A stretch of 64,000 bases of DNA from Ignavibacteria bacterium (GCA_012719345.1 JAAYAN010000116.1:1-64000); one strand, 5' to 3'; counted from the first letter of the stretch, positions 9,257 to 18,676 are shown. Notes: generated from the sequence alone by a model not told the origin. Numbers and translations: made by a program.

Positions 9257-9832
9257 TCAGTCCTCAGTTTGAATGAAATGACATTTGCGGCATCTGGCTT
9301 CGTAAGATTCTGCCGCACCAACAAGAACCCGCTCGGACGAAAAACTCTTTCTCTGGGTTCTGTCGGCAGGGTTCCCGCAAACAACACAAATGGCAAGGGT
9401 TTTAGTTATATATTCAGCTACAGCCAGCAATTGAGGCATAGGTTCAAAAGGCACAGCTTTATAATCCATATCAAGTCCGGCAATAATAACGCGCTTTCCT
9501 TTATCTGCTAAAAAGTTTGCTGTGTCAACAAGTCCGTTGCCGAAAAACTGAGCTTCATCAACTCCTACTACCTGAAAATCTACAGACAGTTCAATCATCT
9601 GCTGCGGGTCTGTTATTGTTACAGAAGGGAGCGATTGCTCGTTATGCGAAACAATATTTCTGTTCGAGTAGCGGTTATCAATAGAAGGCTTAAACACAAT
9701 TACTTTTTGTTTCGCAATTTCGGCTCTTCTAAGTCTGCGGATAAGTTCATCGGTTTTCCCGCTGAACATACATCCTGCTATAACTTCAATCCAGCCGGTT
9801 CCTTTGGGTGATAGATGAGGTTCGTTTATCAT
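9257..9832 (-). CDS. tdk: Thymidine kinase (type II, zinc-binding)
   Basis: It phosphorylates thymidine with ATP for dTTP salvage. At 191 residues it is the standard bacterial size. The P-loop is GCMFSGKT at 20-27, and the catalytic glutamate is E93 in VGVDEAQFF. Four cysteines (C149, C152, C181, C184) form the structural zinc site, and YEARCRKCH closes the lasso loop over thymidine. It lies between cdd (10 bp upstream) and nupC (4 bp downstream) in a salvage operon. Nothing is missing from the active site. Confidence 0.96.
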   Translation of the reverse strand: MINEPHLSPKGTGWIEVIAGCMFSGKTDELIRRLRRAEIAKQKVIVFKPSIDNRYSNRNIVSHNEQSLPSVTITDPQQMIELSVDFQVVGVDEAQFFGNGLVDTANFLADKGKRVIIAGLDMDYKAVPFEPMPQLLAVAEYITKTLAICVVCGNPADRTQRKSFSSERVLVGAAESYEARCRKCHFIQTED

Positions 9833-9842
9833 AATTTATTTA

Positions 9843-10250
9843 TTACTTTAAAAGTCCGCTGTTAAACGAAACAGGTAAAAGTTCTTTTAATCTATTTATT
9901 TTAATCTCATTTTTATTATTAACCATTACAATTTCAAGTTCTGGACCGCATAAATCCATTAAAACCTGCAGGCAGGCTCCGCAGGGCGGACAAAAATTTT
10001 CGGAATCGCTTGTAAGTGCAAGAGTTTTAAAAGTTCTTTCTCCTTCGGAAACAGCTTTAAATACTGCATTTCTTTCGGCGCATATCGTTAAACTGTAAGA
10101 AGAAATTTCGATATTGCACCCTTTGTAAATTTTACCTCCGGTTGTTAAAATAGCTGCTCCCACGTGAAATCCAGAATATACGGGCAATGCATTCCCTTTT
10201 GCCTCGATGGCTTTTTGGATTAACAATTTATGGATGTTCATAGTTTGCAT
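9843..10250 (-). CDS. cdd: Cytidine deaminase
   Basis: The enzyme converts cytidine and deoxycytidine to uridine forms. The 135 residues fit the homotetrameric class. The zinc site is CAE at 58-60 (with the catalytic glutamate E60) plus C90 and C93 in PPCGAC. YSGFHVGAA and CNIEISSYSL contact substrate. It is the first gene of the minus-strand salvage operon. The start may be ATG 10250 or the in-frame ATG at 10241 (MNIHKLL); both leave the domain intact. The promoter should lie in the divergent AT-rich gap 10251-10401. Confidence 0.94.
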   Translation of the reverse strand: MQTMNIHKLLIQKAIEAKGNALPVYSGFHVGAAILTTGGKIYKGCNIEISSYSLTICAERNAVFKAVSEGERTFKTLALTSDSENFCPPCGACLQVLMDLCGPELEIVMVNNKNEIKINRLKELLPVSFNSGLLK

Positions 10251-10401
10251 AACCTAAAAGAATGATGCAAAATATATCAAATTGCAGAAAATATTACTAT
10301 CAAAAAAATTTAATAATTAACCTTATATATTGCTTTATTTAATAATTAAAATAGTTTTAATAACAGTGTTTTATTTTTTATTTAAAATAAAAGGTGAAAT
10401 T

Positions 10402-11730
10402 ATGTCCCGAAAAACAAAAAAAACAGAAACAAAAAGCATCGACGATTCAAAATACAAAATAGAAACAAGGCTTATCTACGGCAAAGCTGTTAGTCCAAGC
10501 TGGGATTACTCACATCACTTAACCCCGCCAATTTCGTCAACAACAACATTCCGGCTCGATTCTGTTGAAAGGGGAGCGCAAGGTTTTGCGGAGTTTGCGC
10601 ATTCCGGTAAGGTAAAACCGGATAAAACACCTATTTATATTTACGACAGGCTGGGAGAACCGAATAAGGATATTTTAGAAGAAAATTTAGCTTATGTTGA
10701 AAAAGGGGAAATGGCTGTAACCTTTACAAGCGGAATGGCAGCTATTTCGGCAGTTTTGGGAATACTTGCAAAAAGCGGAGATGAAATAATTTCGCATCAT
10801 ACTCTTTACGGATGCACTATTTCACTTTTTAATAATTGGTATCCCAAATTTAATATTGAAGTTAATTACTCCGATCTTACAAACCTAAAAAATCTTGAAG
10901 AAAAAATATCGGATAAAACAAAAGCAATTTATCTTGAAACACCTGCAAATCCTAATCTTGATATAATAGATATTCCGCAATTAAGAAAAATTATTGATAA
11001 GATTAACGATAAAAGAGACGAAAAAAATAAAATAAACATAGTGGCGGATAACACCTTTGCCACACCTTTTTGTCAGCGCCCTATTGAACTTGGCGCCGAT
11101 TTTACAGTCCACTCGCTTACAAAAGGGATAAGCGGTTTCGGCACAGAAATGGGCGGAGCTGTTATAGGGAAAAAGAAATATTCCGATTTGCTACTTCTTT
11201 ATCGCAAGGATTTCGGTGCGGTATTAAATAACCGTTCGGCTTGGACAATACTTACTTACGGATTGCCAAGTTTAGCATTGCGGCAAAAAAGACAAATTGA
11301 TACTGCTCAGAAAATTGCAGAATTTCTTGAAAGCCACAAACTTATTAAATATGTTAATTACCCCGGATTACAATCATTTAAATATTATAAACTCTCGCAA
11401 AAACTTATGCGCGATTTCGACGGTAATTTTGCTCCCGGAAGTATGATATTTTTTGCATTGAAAGGTAAAGATGCTGCCGACAGCCGCGAAAAAGGCAGAC
11501 AGCTTATGAACTATATCGCAAAAAATGCATACACCATAACACTTGCAGTCAGTCTTGGCAACACGCGTACATTAATTGAGCATCCTGCTTCTATGACTCA
11601 CTCGGTTGTTCCTGCGGATAAACTGGAAGAAAGAGGCATTGACCCCGGAGGCGTACGGGTTGCAGTAGGACTTGAAAATGCAGATGATATTATTAAAGAT
11701 ATAAAAAAAGCGCTGAAGACAATTGAATAA
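10402..11730 (+). CDS. Cys/Met metabolism PLP-dependent enzyme (cystathionine gamma-synthase / methionine gamma-lyase-like)
   Basis: This 442-residue protein belongs to the gamma-family of fold-I PLP enzymes. It shows IYDRLGEPN, VTFTSGMAAISAVL, HHTLYGCTISLF, YLETPANPNLD, VADNTFATPFCQRP and the Schiff-base lysine K241 in VHSLTKGISGFG. The region GNTRTLIEHPASMTHS near the C terminus binds the substrate carboxylate. The exact reaction (methionine gamma-lyase, cystathionine synthase or O-acylhomoserine sulfhydrylase) cannot be fixed from sequence alone. GISGFGTEMGG after the lysine differs from the usual KYxxGH of classical family members. I start it at ATG 10402, behind AAAGGTG. An upstream in-frame extension from 10330 is a hydrophobic AT-rich stretch, probably not translated. 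Confidence 0.85.
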   Translation: MSRKTKKTETKSIDDSKYKIETRLIYGKAVSPSWDYSHHLTPPISSTTTFRLDSVERGAQGFAEFAHSGKVKPDKTPIYIYDRLGEPNKDILEENLAYVEKGEMAVTFTSGMAAISAVLGILAKSGDEIISHHTLYGCTISLFNNWYPKFNIEVNYSDLTNLKNLEEKISDKTKAIYLETPANPNLDIIDIPQLRKIIDKINDKRDEKNKINIVADNTFATPFCQRPIELGADFTVHSLTKGISGFGTEMGGAVIGKKKYSDLLLLYRKDFGAVLNNRSAWTILTYGLPSLALRQKRQIDTAQKIAEFLESHKLIKYVNYPGLQSFKYYKLSQKLMRDFDGNFAPGSMIFFALKGKDAADSREKGRQLMNYIAKNAYTITLAVSLGNTRTLIEHPASMTHSVVPADKLEERGIDPGGVRVAVGLENADDIIKDIKKALKTIE

Positions 11731-11748
11731 AAACATCGGGAAGGAATA

Positions 11749-13044
11749 ATGATTGAAATTGTTGTAATATTGATATTACTTGGAATTAATGGTTTACTGG
11801 CAATGAGTGAAATTGCGTTTGTTTCGGCAAAAAGGTATAAACTGGAAAACCTTGCGCAAAAAGGAATTAAATCTTCAAAAAAGGCTCTTGTTCTGCTTGA
11901 AGAACCTGAAAGATTTTTATCTGCAATACAAATAGGCATTACACTGGTTGGGATTCTTGCCGGAGCATACGGCGGATATGCAATTGCCGAAGATATTACT
12001 CCTTATGTTCAAAAAATAAAACTGCTGGAAAAATATGCTGTGCAAATATCATTTGCAGCGGTTGTAAGCGTAATCACATATTTTTCGCTGGTAATAGGGG
12101 AATTAGTACCCAAAACAATCGCGCTGAAAAATCCCGAAAAAATTACAATTATTTTAGCGCCGCTTATGATTTTATTAGTTAATGCATTCAAACCTTTTGT
12201 TTTTATTTTAAGTGTTTCTACCAAAGTTGTCATCTTCTTTTTCAGAATTAAGAATAATGAAGAACCTCCCGTAACTGAAGATGAGTTGAAATCGCTTATT
12301 GAGCTCGGGAAAAAACACGGTACTTTTGAAAAAGAAGAGTCGGAAATAATTAATAAGATATTCAGTTTCAACGATAAAAAAGTGTCATCTATAATGATTC
12401 CCCGTAAAGAATTGGAATGGATAGACTTTTCGCTTAACAACACAGAAATATTTAATTTTATTTCCACGCATAATTATTCCCGCTATTTTGTTTGCGAAGG
12501 AGAAATTGACAATGTAATGGGATTTGTTGAATCGAAAGAATTTTTAGTTAAATATCATTCCGATACTTTATTCCAATTGAAAACCATTATAAATCAATCG
12601 CTTGTTGTGCCGGAATCGTTATATACTTTTGATCTGCTCGAAAAATTCCGGCAGAATAAAACAAATATTGCTCTTGTTGTTGATGAATACGGCGGAACCC
12701 AGGGACTTGTGACGCTTCACGATTTAATTGAAAACATAATAGGGGAAATTCCTGATAAATTTGATAAAGCCGAAAACAAAATAATTAAAAGAAAAGACGG
12801 CTCGCTGTTAGTTGATGGAATGACTGAATTACAGGTTGTATCCGATTATTTATCCGAGGATTTCAATTCGGATGAATACACAACAATTGGCGGATACTTA
12901 ATGGCGGCATTGGGAAAAGTTCCTGCAGAGGGAGATTTGATAACAAAAGGCAATTATATTTTAGAAGTAATTGATATGGACGGAAAGCGAGTTGATAAAA
13001 TACTTGTAAGAAAGACTGAAATAAATGACGAAACGGAAGCGTAA
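11749..13044 (+). CDS. CNNM/CorC (HlyC) family transporter with CBS pair
   Basis: The order of domains over 431 residues is a DUF21/CNNM membrane domain (1 to about 180, with three to four helices and GELVPKTIALKNPE), a CBS pair (about 200-325, with SIMIPRKELEWID and NIALVVDEYGGTQGLVTLHDLIENIIGE), and a CorC/HlyC-type C-terminal domain (about 335-425). Family members are tied to magnesium or cobalt efflux and resistance. The older haemolysin label is not informative. AAGGA lies before the ATG at 11749. It follows the PLP-enzyme gene by 18 bp and may be cotranscribed with it. It is the last ordinary gene before the accessory island. Confidence 0.88.
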   Translation: MIEIVVILILLGINGLLAMSEIAFVSAKRYKLENLAQKGIKSSKKALVLLEEPERFLSAIQIGITLVGILAGAYGGYAIAEDITPYVQKIKLLEKYAVQISFAAVVSVITYFSLVIGELVPKTIALKNPEKITIILAPLMILLVNAFKPFVFILSVSTKVVIFFFRIKNNEEPPVTEDELKSLIELGKKHGTFEKEESEIINKIFSFNDKKVSSIMIPRKELEWIDFSLNNTEIFNFISTHNYSRYFVCEGEIDNVMGFVESKEFLVKYHSDTLFQLKTIINQSLVVPESLYTFDLLEKFRQNKTNIALVVDEYGGTQGLVTLHDLIENIIGEIPDKFDKAENKIIKRKDGSLLVDGMTELQVVSDYLSEDFNSDEYTTIGGYLMAALGKVPAEGDLITKGNYILEVIDMDGKRVDKILVRKTEINDETEA

Positions 13045-13323
13045 AGCGGAGATCGGAAAAATGGTCAATGGTGAAAGGTAAAGGGTTCAAACTTCGTACT
13101 CTTCCCGTAAAAAACACGGGACAGGCTGAATTTTGAATTTTTAATTCTAAATTTTGAATGATTGTTTGTCCGGCACAAAACGCCGGACTATCTTTTGTGA
13201 AAATGGGAAATCAATTATAAATTATACGTTTTGCATTATAAATTGCATTTAGTGCATTCTTTTGGTAGTTTTACAGAAATTTTTAGGGAATTAAAAGAGC
13301 ATTAAATAACGGGTAAATTTATA
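13045..13323. other. Gene-free stretch with two short inverted repeats
   Basis: No coding signal is visible on either strand in these 279 bases. They hold a weak CCCGT/ACGGG repeat (13104-13120), AT-rich runs resembling repeated TTTTGAAT words, and a perfect seven-base-pair hairpin at 13168-13188. The composition is patchy, unlike the compact spacing to the left, and it marks the left boundary of the accessory island. Confidence 0.5.
13168..13188. repeat. Perfect hairpin, possible terminator
   Basis: GTCCGGC at 13168-13174 pairs with GCCGGAC at 13182-13188 around a seven-base loop, followed by a short T-rich stretch (TATCTTTTG). It lies about 125 bp past the CNNM gene stop. It may end that transcript, or it may be a stray palindromic element like those at 18600-18890. 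Confidence 0.45.
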
Positions 13324-16300
13324 ATGCAGAAAACAAAGCTGATTGAAGAATTTTACAGAAAAATTAAAACCGCAAGCAAAGAATTAACAAAGAAAGAAGC
13401 TTTTAAGGATTTATTAAACAGGCTTTATCATTCCGATGCTGAAATAATTAAGATAGTAGATAAAATTACACTTGGCGCAGAAACAACAGTATTAAACATA
13501 CCCAGAGCCGACCGACTGCATAAAGGCAGCGCGGACACTTTATATAACCGGATTATAATTGAATTTGAAAATGACCTCAGGGTTACAAACGAACATGCTA
13601 AGGAACAATTAGCAGGTTATATGCTCGGTCAGTTTAAAACCGGAGAAGGGTATAATTTTACTTTAATTGCTTCCGATTTTATTAACTGGAAAATTTATTC
13701 GCCCGATTTAAACTGTCTGGATAAATTGGATACATTACTGGAAGATGAAGTGGTATTGAATGAAGTTGAAAGCGCATCTTTCGTATTATCAGAAAAAAGT
13801 ACCGAAGAATTTTATTATTGGATTGACCGCTTTCTTTTCAGGGAAGAAAAACAAAGAGCTACACTTAAACGCATCGAGGAAGCTTTTGGACATCAAAGCA
13901 ATGTTTTTATTGAATCGTTAAGGGAATTAAAAGGCTGGTATAAAGAAGCTAAAAAGTTTGGTGAAGTTCAGGTAGCTTATGAACAGTGGCATAAATTTTT
14001 AAGTTTTGCTTACGGCACATTTGAAGGAAGCGAAGAGAACTTTTTAATTCATACTTACCTTAGCGTGTTTTCAAAAATGCTTGCTTACAGCGTTGTTTCG
14101 AATGATGATTACATTGATAACACCGAACTGAAAGAAATTTTAAGCGGCGAATTATTCCACAGATATAACATCAGAAATTTTGTTGACAGCGATTTTTTCC
14201 ATTGGGTAAACGAGGAAAGGAATTTCAGGAATCTTAAAAAAATGTTCCGGCTGTTAGCTAATGAAATTGCCAATTTCGATTTTGAAAATGTTGATGAAGA
14301 TATACTTAAAGGTGTTTATCAAGAATTAATTGATATTGATACCCGGCATACTTTAGGCGAATATTATACCCCCGACTGGCTTTGTGAAAGAATTGTTAAT
14401 GAATTTGAATTTAAAGAAAGCGATAAAATATTAGACCCGTCCTGCGGTAGCGGTTCCTTCTTAAGGGCTGCGCTTCACAGGATTAAAAAATTAAACCCCG
14501 AATTAAAAAGCGAGCAATTAAATGAAATGATATACGGAATTGATATTCATCCGTTAAGCGTTCAAATTGCCAAAACTACTGTTTTGCTTGCGTTAGGGAA
14601 AGATATAACAAAATCTAAAAAACCTGTGCATATAAATGTAATTCTTGCAAACACACTTCTTGCGCCTGAAGGAGTTCATAGTTTATTCGGCAGCGAATTT
14701 GAAATGAAAATTGACAAAATGAGCTACAAACTTAATACACAGGTATTGGAAGACGTTCAATTGTTTGATGAAGCCCTGGAGATTTGCGAAAAGCTGGCTG
14801 ACCAAACAATGAATATGAAAAATGAAACGATAGAAGTTTTTACCAACATATTGCAGCGGCAATTAAAAAGCGGAATAAACAAACAGATTTCAGATAGTTT
14901 TTACCAGATTTACGACGGGTTTAAAATTGCTAAAGAAAAAGGCAGAGACAGCATCTGGAAATTTATTGTGCAGAACCTTTACAAACCTTATTTCTATAAG
15001 GAAAGATTTAATTACGTGTTAGGCAATCCGCCATGGTTTACATACAGCGCAATAAGAAACGAAGAATACCAAAACACACTTAATGAGCTTGCAGTTAAAT
15101 ACAATGTAAAGCCGGAAAAGGTGGCAAACTTTCCTCATCTGGAAATTGCGGCTATTTTTCTTGCATATTGCAGCAGTTATTTTCTTAAAAACGGAGGGAA
15201 AATTGCTTTTGTACTTCCGCGCAGTTTTTTCAGCGCCGATCATCACGATAATACCCGGAGTGGAAAAGCAGAAGGTTTCAGAATTTCGGGTATATGGGAT
15301 TTTCAGGGAATAAATCCGCTGTTCAGAGTGCCAAGCTGCGCTATATTCGCGGATAAAACAAACGGCAAAAAAGCAATTCCGGCGGCTGGAATTGACGGCA
15401 GCGGGTTTACCGGAAAACTGAAAGAGCATAACTGCAATTTAGAAAATGCAAAAGAATTATTAACGGAAACCCCGGTTAAATGGCATTATGTTAAGCAGGG
15501 CGGTTCTTCTGCTTTTTCGAACATAAAAACAAAAACAAGACTTGAAGAAAATCCGTACAAAAAACTTTTCAGGCAAGGCGCAACCATAGTGCCGAGGTCT
15601 TTTTATTTTGTTGATATAAATCAGGAAATGCCTGATGACTTTGAAGACAGAATAATAAATATTAAAACGGCAGAAGCAATAAAAGCCGATGCAAAAAAAC
15701 CGTGGAAAGATCAGGAAATGAAAGGTAAAATGGAAAGCAGATTTTTCTTCCGCACAGCGTTGGCAAAAAGCATTCTTCCTTTTACGCTTTACAAACCGGA
15801 TATTATTGTTTTGCCCGTGATGATTAAACCGGATGAAACAGGAAAAAGGAAAACCCATCTTTATTCTTCTCTCGAATTAAGAAGGGAAGGTTACCTTGAA
15901 GCTGCAAAATGGTTTAAAAGCGTTGAGGATATTTGGGATTTATTGAAGACAGATAATAACAAGGAAATGACAAGTTTTAATTACTTAAACTGGCAAAACA
16001 AACTCACTGAGCAGAATCTTGATGCAAGGTATTTAGTTCTTTACAACACTTCCGGCAAAGATGCAATCAGTTTGGTACTTGATAGGAATAACATTGATTT
16101 ACAATTTTATGCAGATGCAAAGATATATTTAATGGCAACTGAAAACGAAAAGGAAGCAAAATATTTATCGGCAATACTTAATTCATCAATTCCAAACGAA
16201 AGAATGAAGGATTTCCAAACAACAGGTTTGTTTGGTGCAAGAGACATTCACAAAAAAATCCTCGACATATACTATCCCAAATTTGACGAGAACAACGAAC

Positions 16301-16485
16301 TGCATTTAAAACTTGCAGAGCTAAGCGGCGCTGCACATAAAAAAGCAAAGGAATATCTCGAAGCAAATCCGCCGCAAAAAGAACTTTCGGCAAACCTTCT
16401 CGGCAGACTGCGCCTTGAAATTAAAAAACATCTCTCCGCCGAAATGCAAGAGATTGATAAGCTGGTTAAAAAGGTTGTGGGGTGA
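13324..16485 (+). CDS. Single-chain restriction-modification enzyme (type IIG-like, Eco57I-type N6-adenine methylase)
   Basis: This 1053-residue protein combines nuclease, methylase and probably target recognition. The N-terminal 100 residues look like a PD-(D/E)xK nuclease: D71 leads into IIIEFEND with E80 and E82, then HAKEQLAGYM. The third catalytic position is glutamate rather than the usual lysine. A helical linker leads to GEYYTPDWLCERIV, the SAM-binding motif I ILDPSCGSGSF at 370-379, and the amino-methylase motif IV GNPPW at 567-571. The region after about 700 should hold target recognition; it is a guess by position. No separate S, M or R subunit is nearby. A two-gene accessory pair starts 42 bp downstream, possibly in the same transcript. 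Confidence 0.85.
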   Translation: MQKTKLIEEFYRKIKTASKELTKKEAFKDLLNRLYHSDAEIIKIVDKITLGAETTVLNIPRADRLHKGSADTLYNRIIIEFENDLRVTNEHAKEQLAGYMLGQFKTGEGYNFTLIASDFINWKIYSPDLNCLDKLDTLLEDEVVLNEVESASFVLSEKSTEEFYYWIDRFLFREEKQRATLKRIEEAFGHQSNVFIESLRELKGWYKEAKKFGEVQVAYEQWHKFLSFAYGTFEGSEENFLIHTYLSVFSKMLAYSVVSNDDYIDNTELKEILSGELFHRYNIRNFVDSDFFHWVNEERNFRNLKKMFRLLANEIANFDFENVDEDILKGVYQELIDIDTRHTLGEYYTPDWLCERIVNEFEFKESDKILDPSCGSGSFLRAALHRIKKLNPELKSEQLNEMIYGIDIHPLSVQIAKTTVLLALGKDITKSKKPVHINVILANTLLAPEGVHSLFGSEFEMKIDKMSYKLNTQVLEDVQLFDEALEICEKLADQTMNMKNETIEVFTNILQRQLKSGINKQISDSFYQIYDGFKIAKEKGRDSIWKFIVQNLYKPYFYKERFNYVLGNPPWFTYSAIRNEEYQNTLNELAVKYNVKPEKVANFPHLEIAAIFLAYCSSYFLKNGGKIAFVLPRSFFSADHHDNTRSGKAEGFRISGIWDFQGINPLFRVPSCAIFADKTNGKKAIPAAGIDGSGFTGKLKEHNCNLENAKELLTETPVKWHYVKQGGSSAFSNIKTKTRLEENPYKKLFRQGATIVPRSFYFVDINQEMPDDFEDRIINIKTAEAIKADAKKPWKDQEMKGKMESRFFFRTALAKSILPFTLYKPDIIVLPVMIKPDETGKRKTHLYSSLELRREGYLEAAKWFKSVEDIWDLLKTDNNKEMTSFNYLNWQNKLTEQNLDARYLVLYNTSGKDAISLVLDRNNIDLQFYADAKIYLMATENEKEAKYLSAILNSSIPNERMKDFQTTGLFGARDIHKKILDIYYPKFDENNELHLKLAELSGAAHKKAKEYLEANPPQKELSANLLGRLRLEIKKHLSAEMQEIDKLVKKVVG

Positions 16486-16527
16486 GAGGATAATGAATGA
16501 ACAAATATAATAATATCGGAGTCAATA

Positions 16528-17064
16528 ATGAAAACTACTTCAATCCTTGCAGAATTATTAGTTATAGGAACAGTAAGCTTAGGCTGGATAAAACCTATTA
16601 TTGATGGTTTAATAAAATACGAAGTATTTAAAAATGAATTTTCTGACTACTATATTTACTACCTAATAGTAGTTATTTATTTATTAGGTATTGTGCTAAA
16701 CTATATTTCAGATCGGTTTTTCTATTACTATGATGCAAGACAAGTAAATAAATACGGTAATAAACAAAAGATACAACTTTTAAGATGTAAGCTTCTATTA
16801 TTGTCAGCTGAGGTGAATTCATATATGTCACAAAAAAGAAGTATCATTAGAATTTTTCGTGCAAGTGCGTTTAATTTTCTGATGTATGCGGTAGTGGCTT
16901 TGTGCTCTCTTTATGAACCATATTTAAAAGCAAATTGCTTTGTTTTGTTTTTAATGTCATTATGTCTTTCAATTATATTTTTTTTAGGGTACCATCATAC
17001 ACTTAATGGATATTTTAAATATATAACTGTTATGGGAGATCTTATTAATGAGCGAACAAATTGA
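16528..17064 (+). CDS. Four-helix membrane protein of unknown function, candidate effector
   Basis: I do not recognise this 178-residue protein. It has four likely membrane helices at about 5-24, 42-60, 112-130 and 135-155. Between helices 2 and 3 is a basic stretch (about 62-110, with RFFYYYDARQ and KQKIQLLRCK) that should face the cytoplasm. There is no signal peptide or enzyme motif. CGGAG sits before the ATG. The last 17 bases overlap the start of the kinase-Nudix gene in another frame, so the two are very likely translated together. Small membrane proteins coupled to nucleotide-processing partners are typical effectors of abortive defence modules; that role is inference. Confidence 0.7.
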   Translation: MKTTSILAELLVIGTVSLGWIKPIIDGLIKYEVFKNEFSDYYIYYLIVVIYLLGIVLNYISDRFFYYYDARQVNKYGNKQKIQLLRCKLLLLSAEVNSYMSQKRSIIRIFRASAFNFLMYAVVALCSLYEPYLKANCFVLFLMSLCLSIIFFLGYHHTLNGYFKYITVMGDLINERTN

Positions 17065-18445
17065 TAATATTAAAGAAAAAAAAGAGAAAATTGAACATTA
17101 TAAAAGATTAGCCCAGACAATAAAGGCAAATATCACTTCGCGGAAAAGACCATTAATTGTTGAATTTTCTGGGTTACCTAAATCAGGGAAAACAACAGTA
17201 GTAAATAGTTTGGCTCTTTTTTTGCGCAGAAACGAAATTCCAACAATTATTATTACTGAAAGAGCAACAGTTTGTCCAATAAAGAATAAAGAACATCCTG
17301 ATTTTAATATTTGGACAGGGTGTACATCACTAATAAATATGCTTAATTATAAACAACGGGATGATTATTTTGTAATAATAATCGATAGGGGGATATTTGA
17401 TACCCTTATATGGTTAAATCTTTTAAATCAAAGCGGAAAATTAAATGATAATGATCTTAAAACTTTTGAAAATTTTTTCTTGCTCGAAAGATGGAGAACC
17501 AAAGTAGATTTAGTCATTTGTATGAAAACATCTATTGAGAAATCACTCGAAAGAGAATTTAAAGATCTTCTTACAGATATTGAAGGCTCAATAATGAATA
17601 AGCCATTTCTAACAAAGTTTCTCGAAGTTATGGAGTATGCAGTTAACACTTACAAAACTAAATTTAAAAAACTTATTGAAATAGATACAAGTGATATGTC
17701 AACAATTGTCGGAGTGGAAAAAGTAATTTCTGAAGTAATACAGAGTCTTGAAATCCTTTCTAACGAGGAGCTTATTACAATTCCAAAAGAACATTTTAAA
17801 GACAAGTTAGATAATATTGGTTTTGAAAAAGATAGGAATAAATTTCAAACGCTGGAAAGAATTATTAAAAAGCATCAAAAAATAGTGAGAAGAAAAGATG
17901 CTGAGGAAGATATAGGTCTTGTTCAGATTATTGTATGTGCTATCCTTACTTATAAAAATAAAATTGCAATAGTAACAAAAAATGAAATTGGAAATAGAAG
18001 ATTGCATAATAAAAAAATGATATGGGCTGGTGGTCACCTACAGTTTAATGATGCTGATGAATATCCTGAATTAACAATATTAAAATCAATGAAAAACTGT
18101 TTAAAACGTGAACTTCAAGAAGAATTTGAAATGGACTATGATACTGATATCACTTCTAATTGGAAAGGAATTGTTTATGATAACACGCACCCAAAATCAT
18201 TACTCCATTTAGGTGTTGTATTTCAAATTGATATTAAAGATGAATTTATGATGAGAACACTAGATAAGAAGAATTTTCGCGAACTATCTGGGCAAGGTAA
18301 CTATATTGAGTTTGTAGATTTAGATCAAAAATATTTCAGGGAGAATAATGTTGAACTTGAACCATGGAGTGTTGATATTCTAAGTTCTCTATTTAATATC
18401 ACAACCAAAATAACTAAAGACAGTTCTCAAATGGTTATTTTTTAA
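17048..18445 (+). CDS. P-loop (thymidylate/deoxynucleoside kinase-like) and Nudix hydrolase fusion
   Basis: This 465-residue protein joins two nucleotide-acting domains. Residues 35-235 form a P-loop kinase-like domain: Walker A GLPKSGKT at 42-49, then IIDRGIFDTLIW with D113-R114, as in thymidylate and deoxynucleoside kinases, and VDLVICMKTSIEKSLERE resembling the LID-proximal strand of that group. Residues 288 to about 440 are a Nudix domain: IWAGGHLQF and RELQEEFEM, with R354, E355, E358 and E359 of the Nudix box intact. An insertion of about a dozen residues separates the glycine from this helix, and the usual glycine after EE is absent. Substrates are unknown. The gene overlaps the membrane-protein gene by 17 bases. 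Confidence 0.75.
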   Translation: MSEQIDNIKEKKEKIEHYKRLAQTIKANITSRKRPLIVEFSGLPKSGKTTVVNSLALFLRRNEIPTIIITERATVCPIKNKEHPDFNIWTGCTSLINMLNYKQRDDYFVIIIDRGIFDTLIWLNLLNQSGKLNDNDLKTFENFFLLERWRTKVDLVICMKTSIEKSLEREFKDLLTDIEGSIMNKPFLTKFLEVMEYAVNTYKTKFKKLIEIDTSDMSTIVGVEKVISEVIQSLEILSNEELITIPKEHFKDKLDNIGFEKDRNKFQTLERIIKKHQKIVRRKDAEEDIGLVQIIVCAILTYKNKIAIVTKNEIGNRRLHNKKMIWAGGHLQFNDADEYPELTILKSMKNCLKRELQEEFEMDYDTDITSNWKGIVYDNTHPKSLLHLGVVFQIDIKDEFMMRTLDKKNFRELSGQGNYIEFVDLDQKYFRENNVELEPWSVDILSSLFNITTKITKDSSQMVIF

Positions 18446-18605
18446 CTTTTTCCCAGCCCGGTAGCCGTTGCTCCTGCCGGAATATAAAATTGAGTTAACC
18501 TATTTGTTAATTAAAAACGGAAGTTACGCTGGAAGACGGAAAAATGGCAAAGAGAAATGAAATGGATGAAAATAAAGAAAGTGGTAGTGCACTAACCCAC
18601 CCTTG

Positions 18606-18629
18606 CCCTCCCTTTAACAAAAGGGAGGG
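18606..18629. repeat. Perfect 10-bp palindromic hairpin
   Basis: CCCTCCCTTT at 18606-18615 pairs with AAAGGGAGGG at 18620-18629 around an AACA loop. The shape is that of a small extragenic palindromic element. It could also terminate the defence-gene transcript, but no clean U-run follows. Confidence 0.6.
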
Positions 18630-18636
18630 ATATTTT

Positions 18637-18676
18637 CTCCCCTTTTTGTCCGGCTTTGACAGATGCTAAAGGGGAG
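18637..18676. repeat. Second palindrome, CTCCCCTTT / AAAGGGGAG
   Basis: CTCCCCTTT at 18637-18645 pairs with AAAGGGGAG at 18668-18676 across a 22-base loop that includes GTCCGGC. It is close in sequence to the neighbouring hairpin at 18606-18629, with the arms differing by a base or two. This suggests related mobile palindromes rather than independent terminators. Confidence 0.5.

Noticed and set aside
9253-9396. N-terminal extension of nupC
   Set aside because: It lies inside tdk and has no homology to the transporter family; GAGGAC marks the ATG at 9252.
15019-15858. Two long minus-strand frames within the restriction enzyme gene
   Set aside because: They are antisense to conserved methylase motifs and have cysteine- and phenylalanine-rich nonsense composition.
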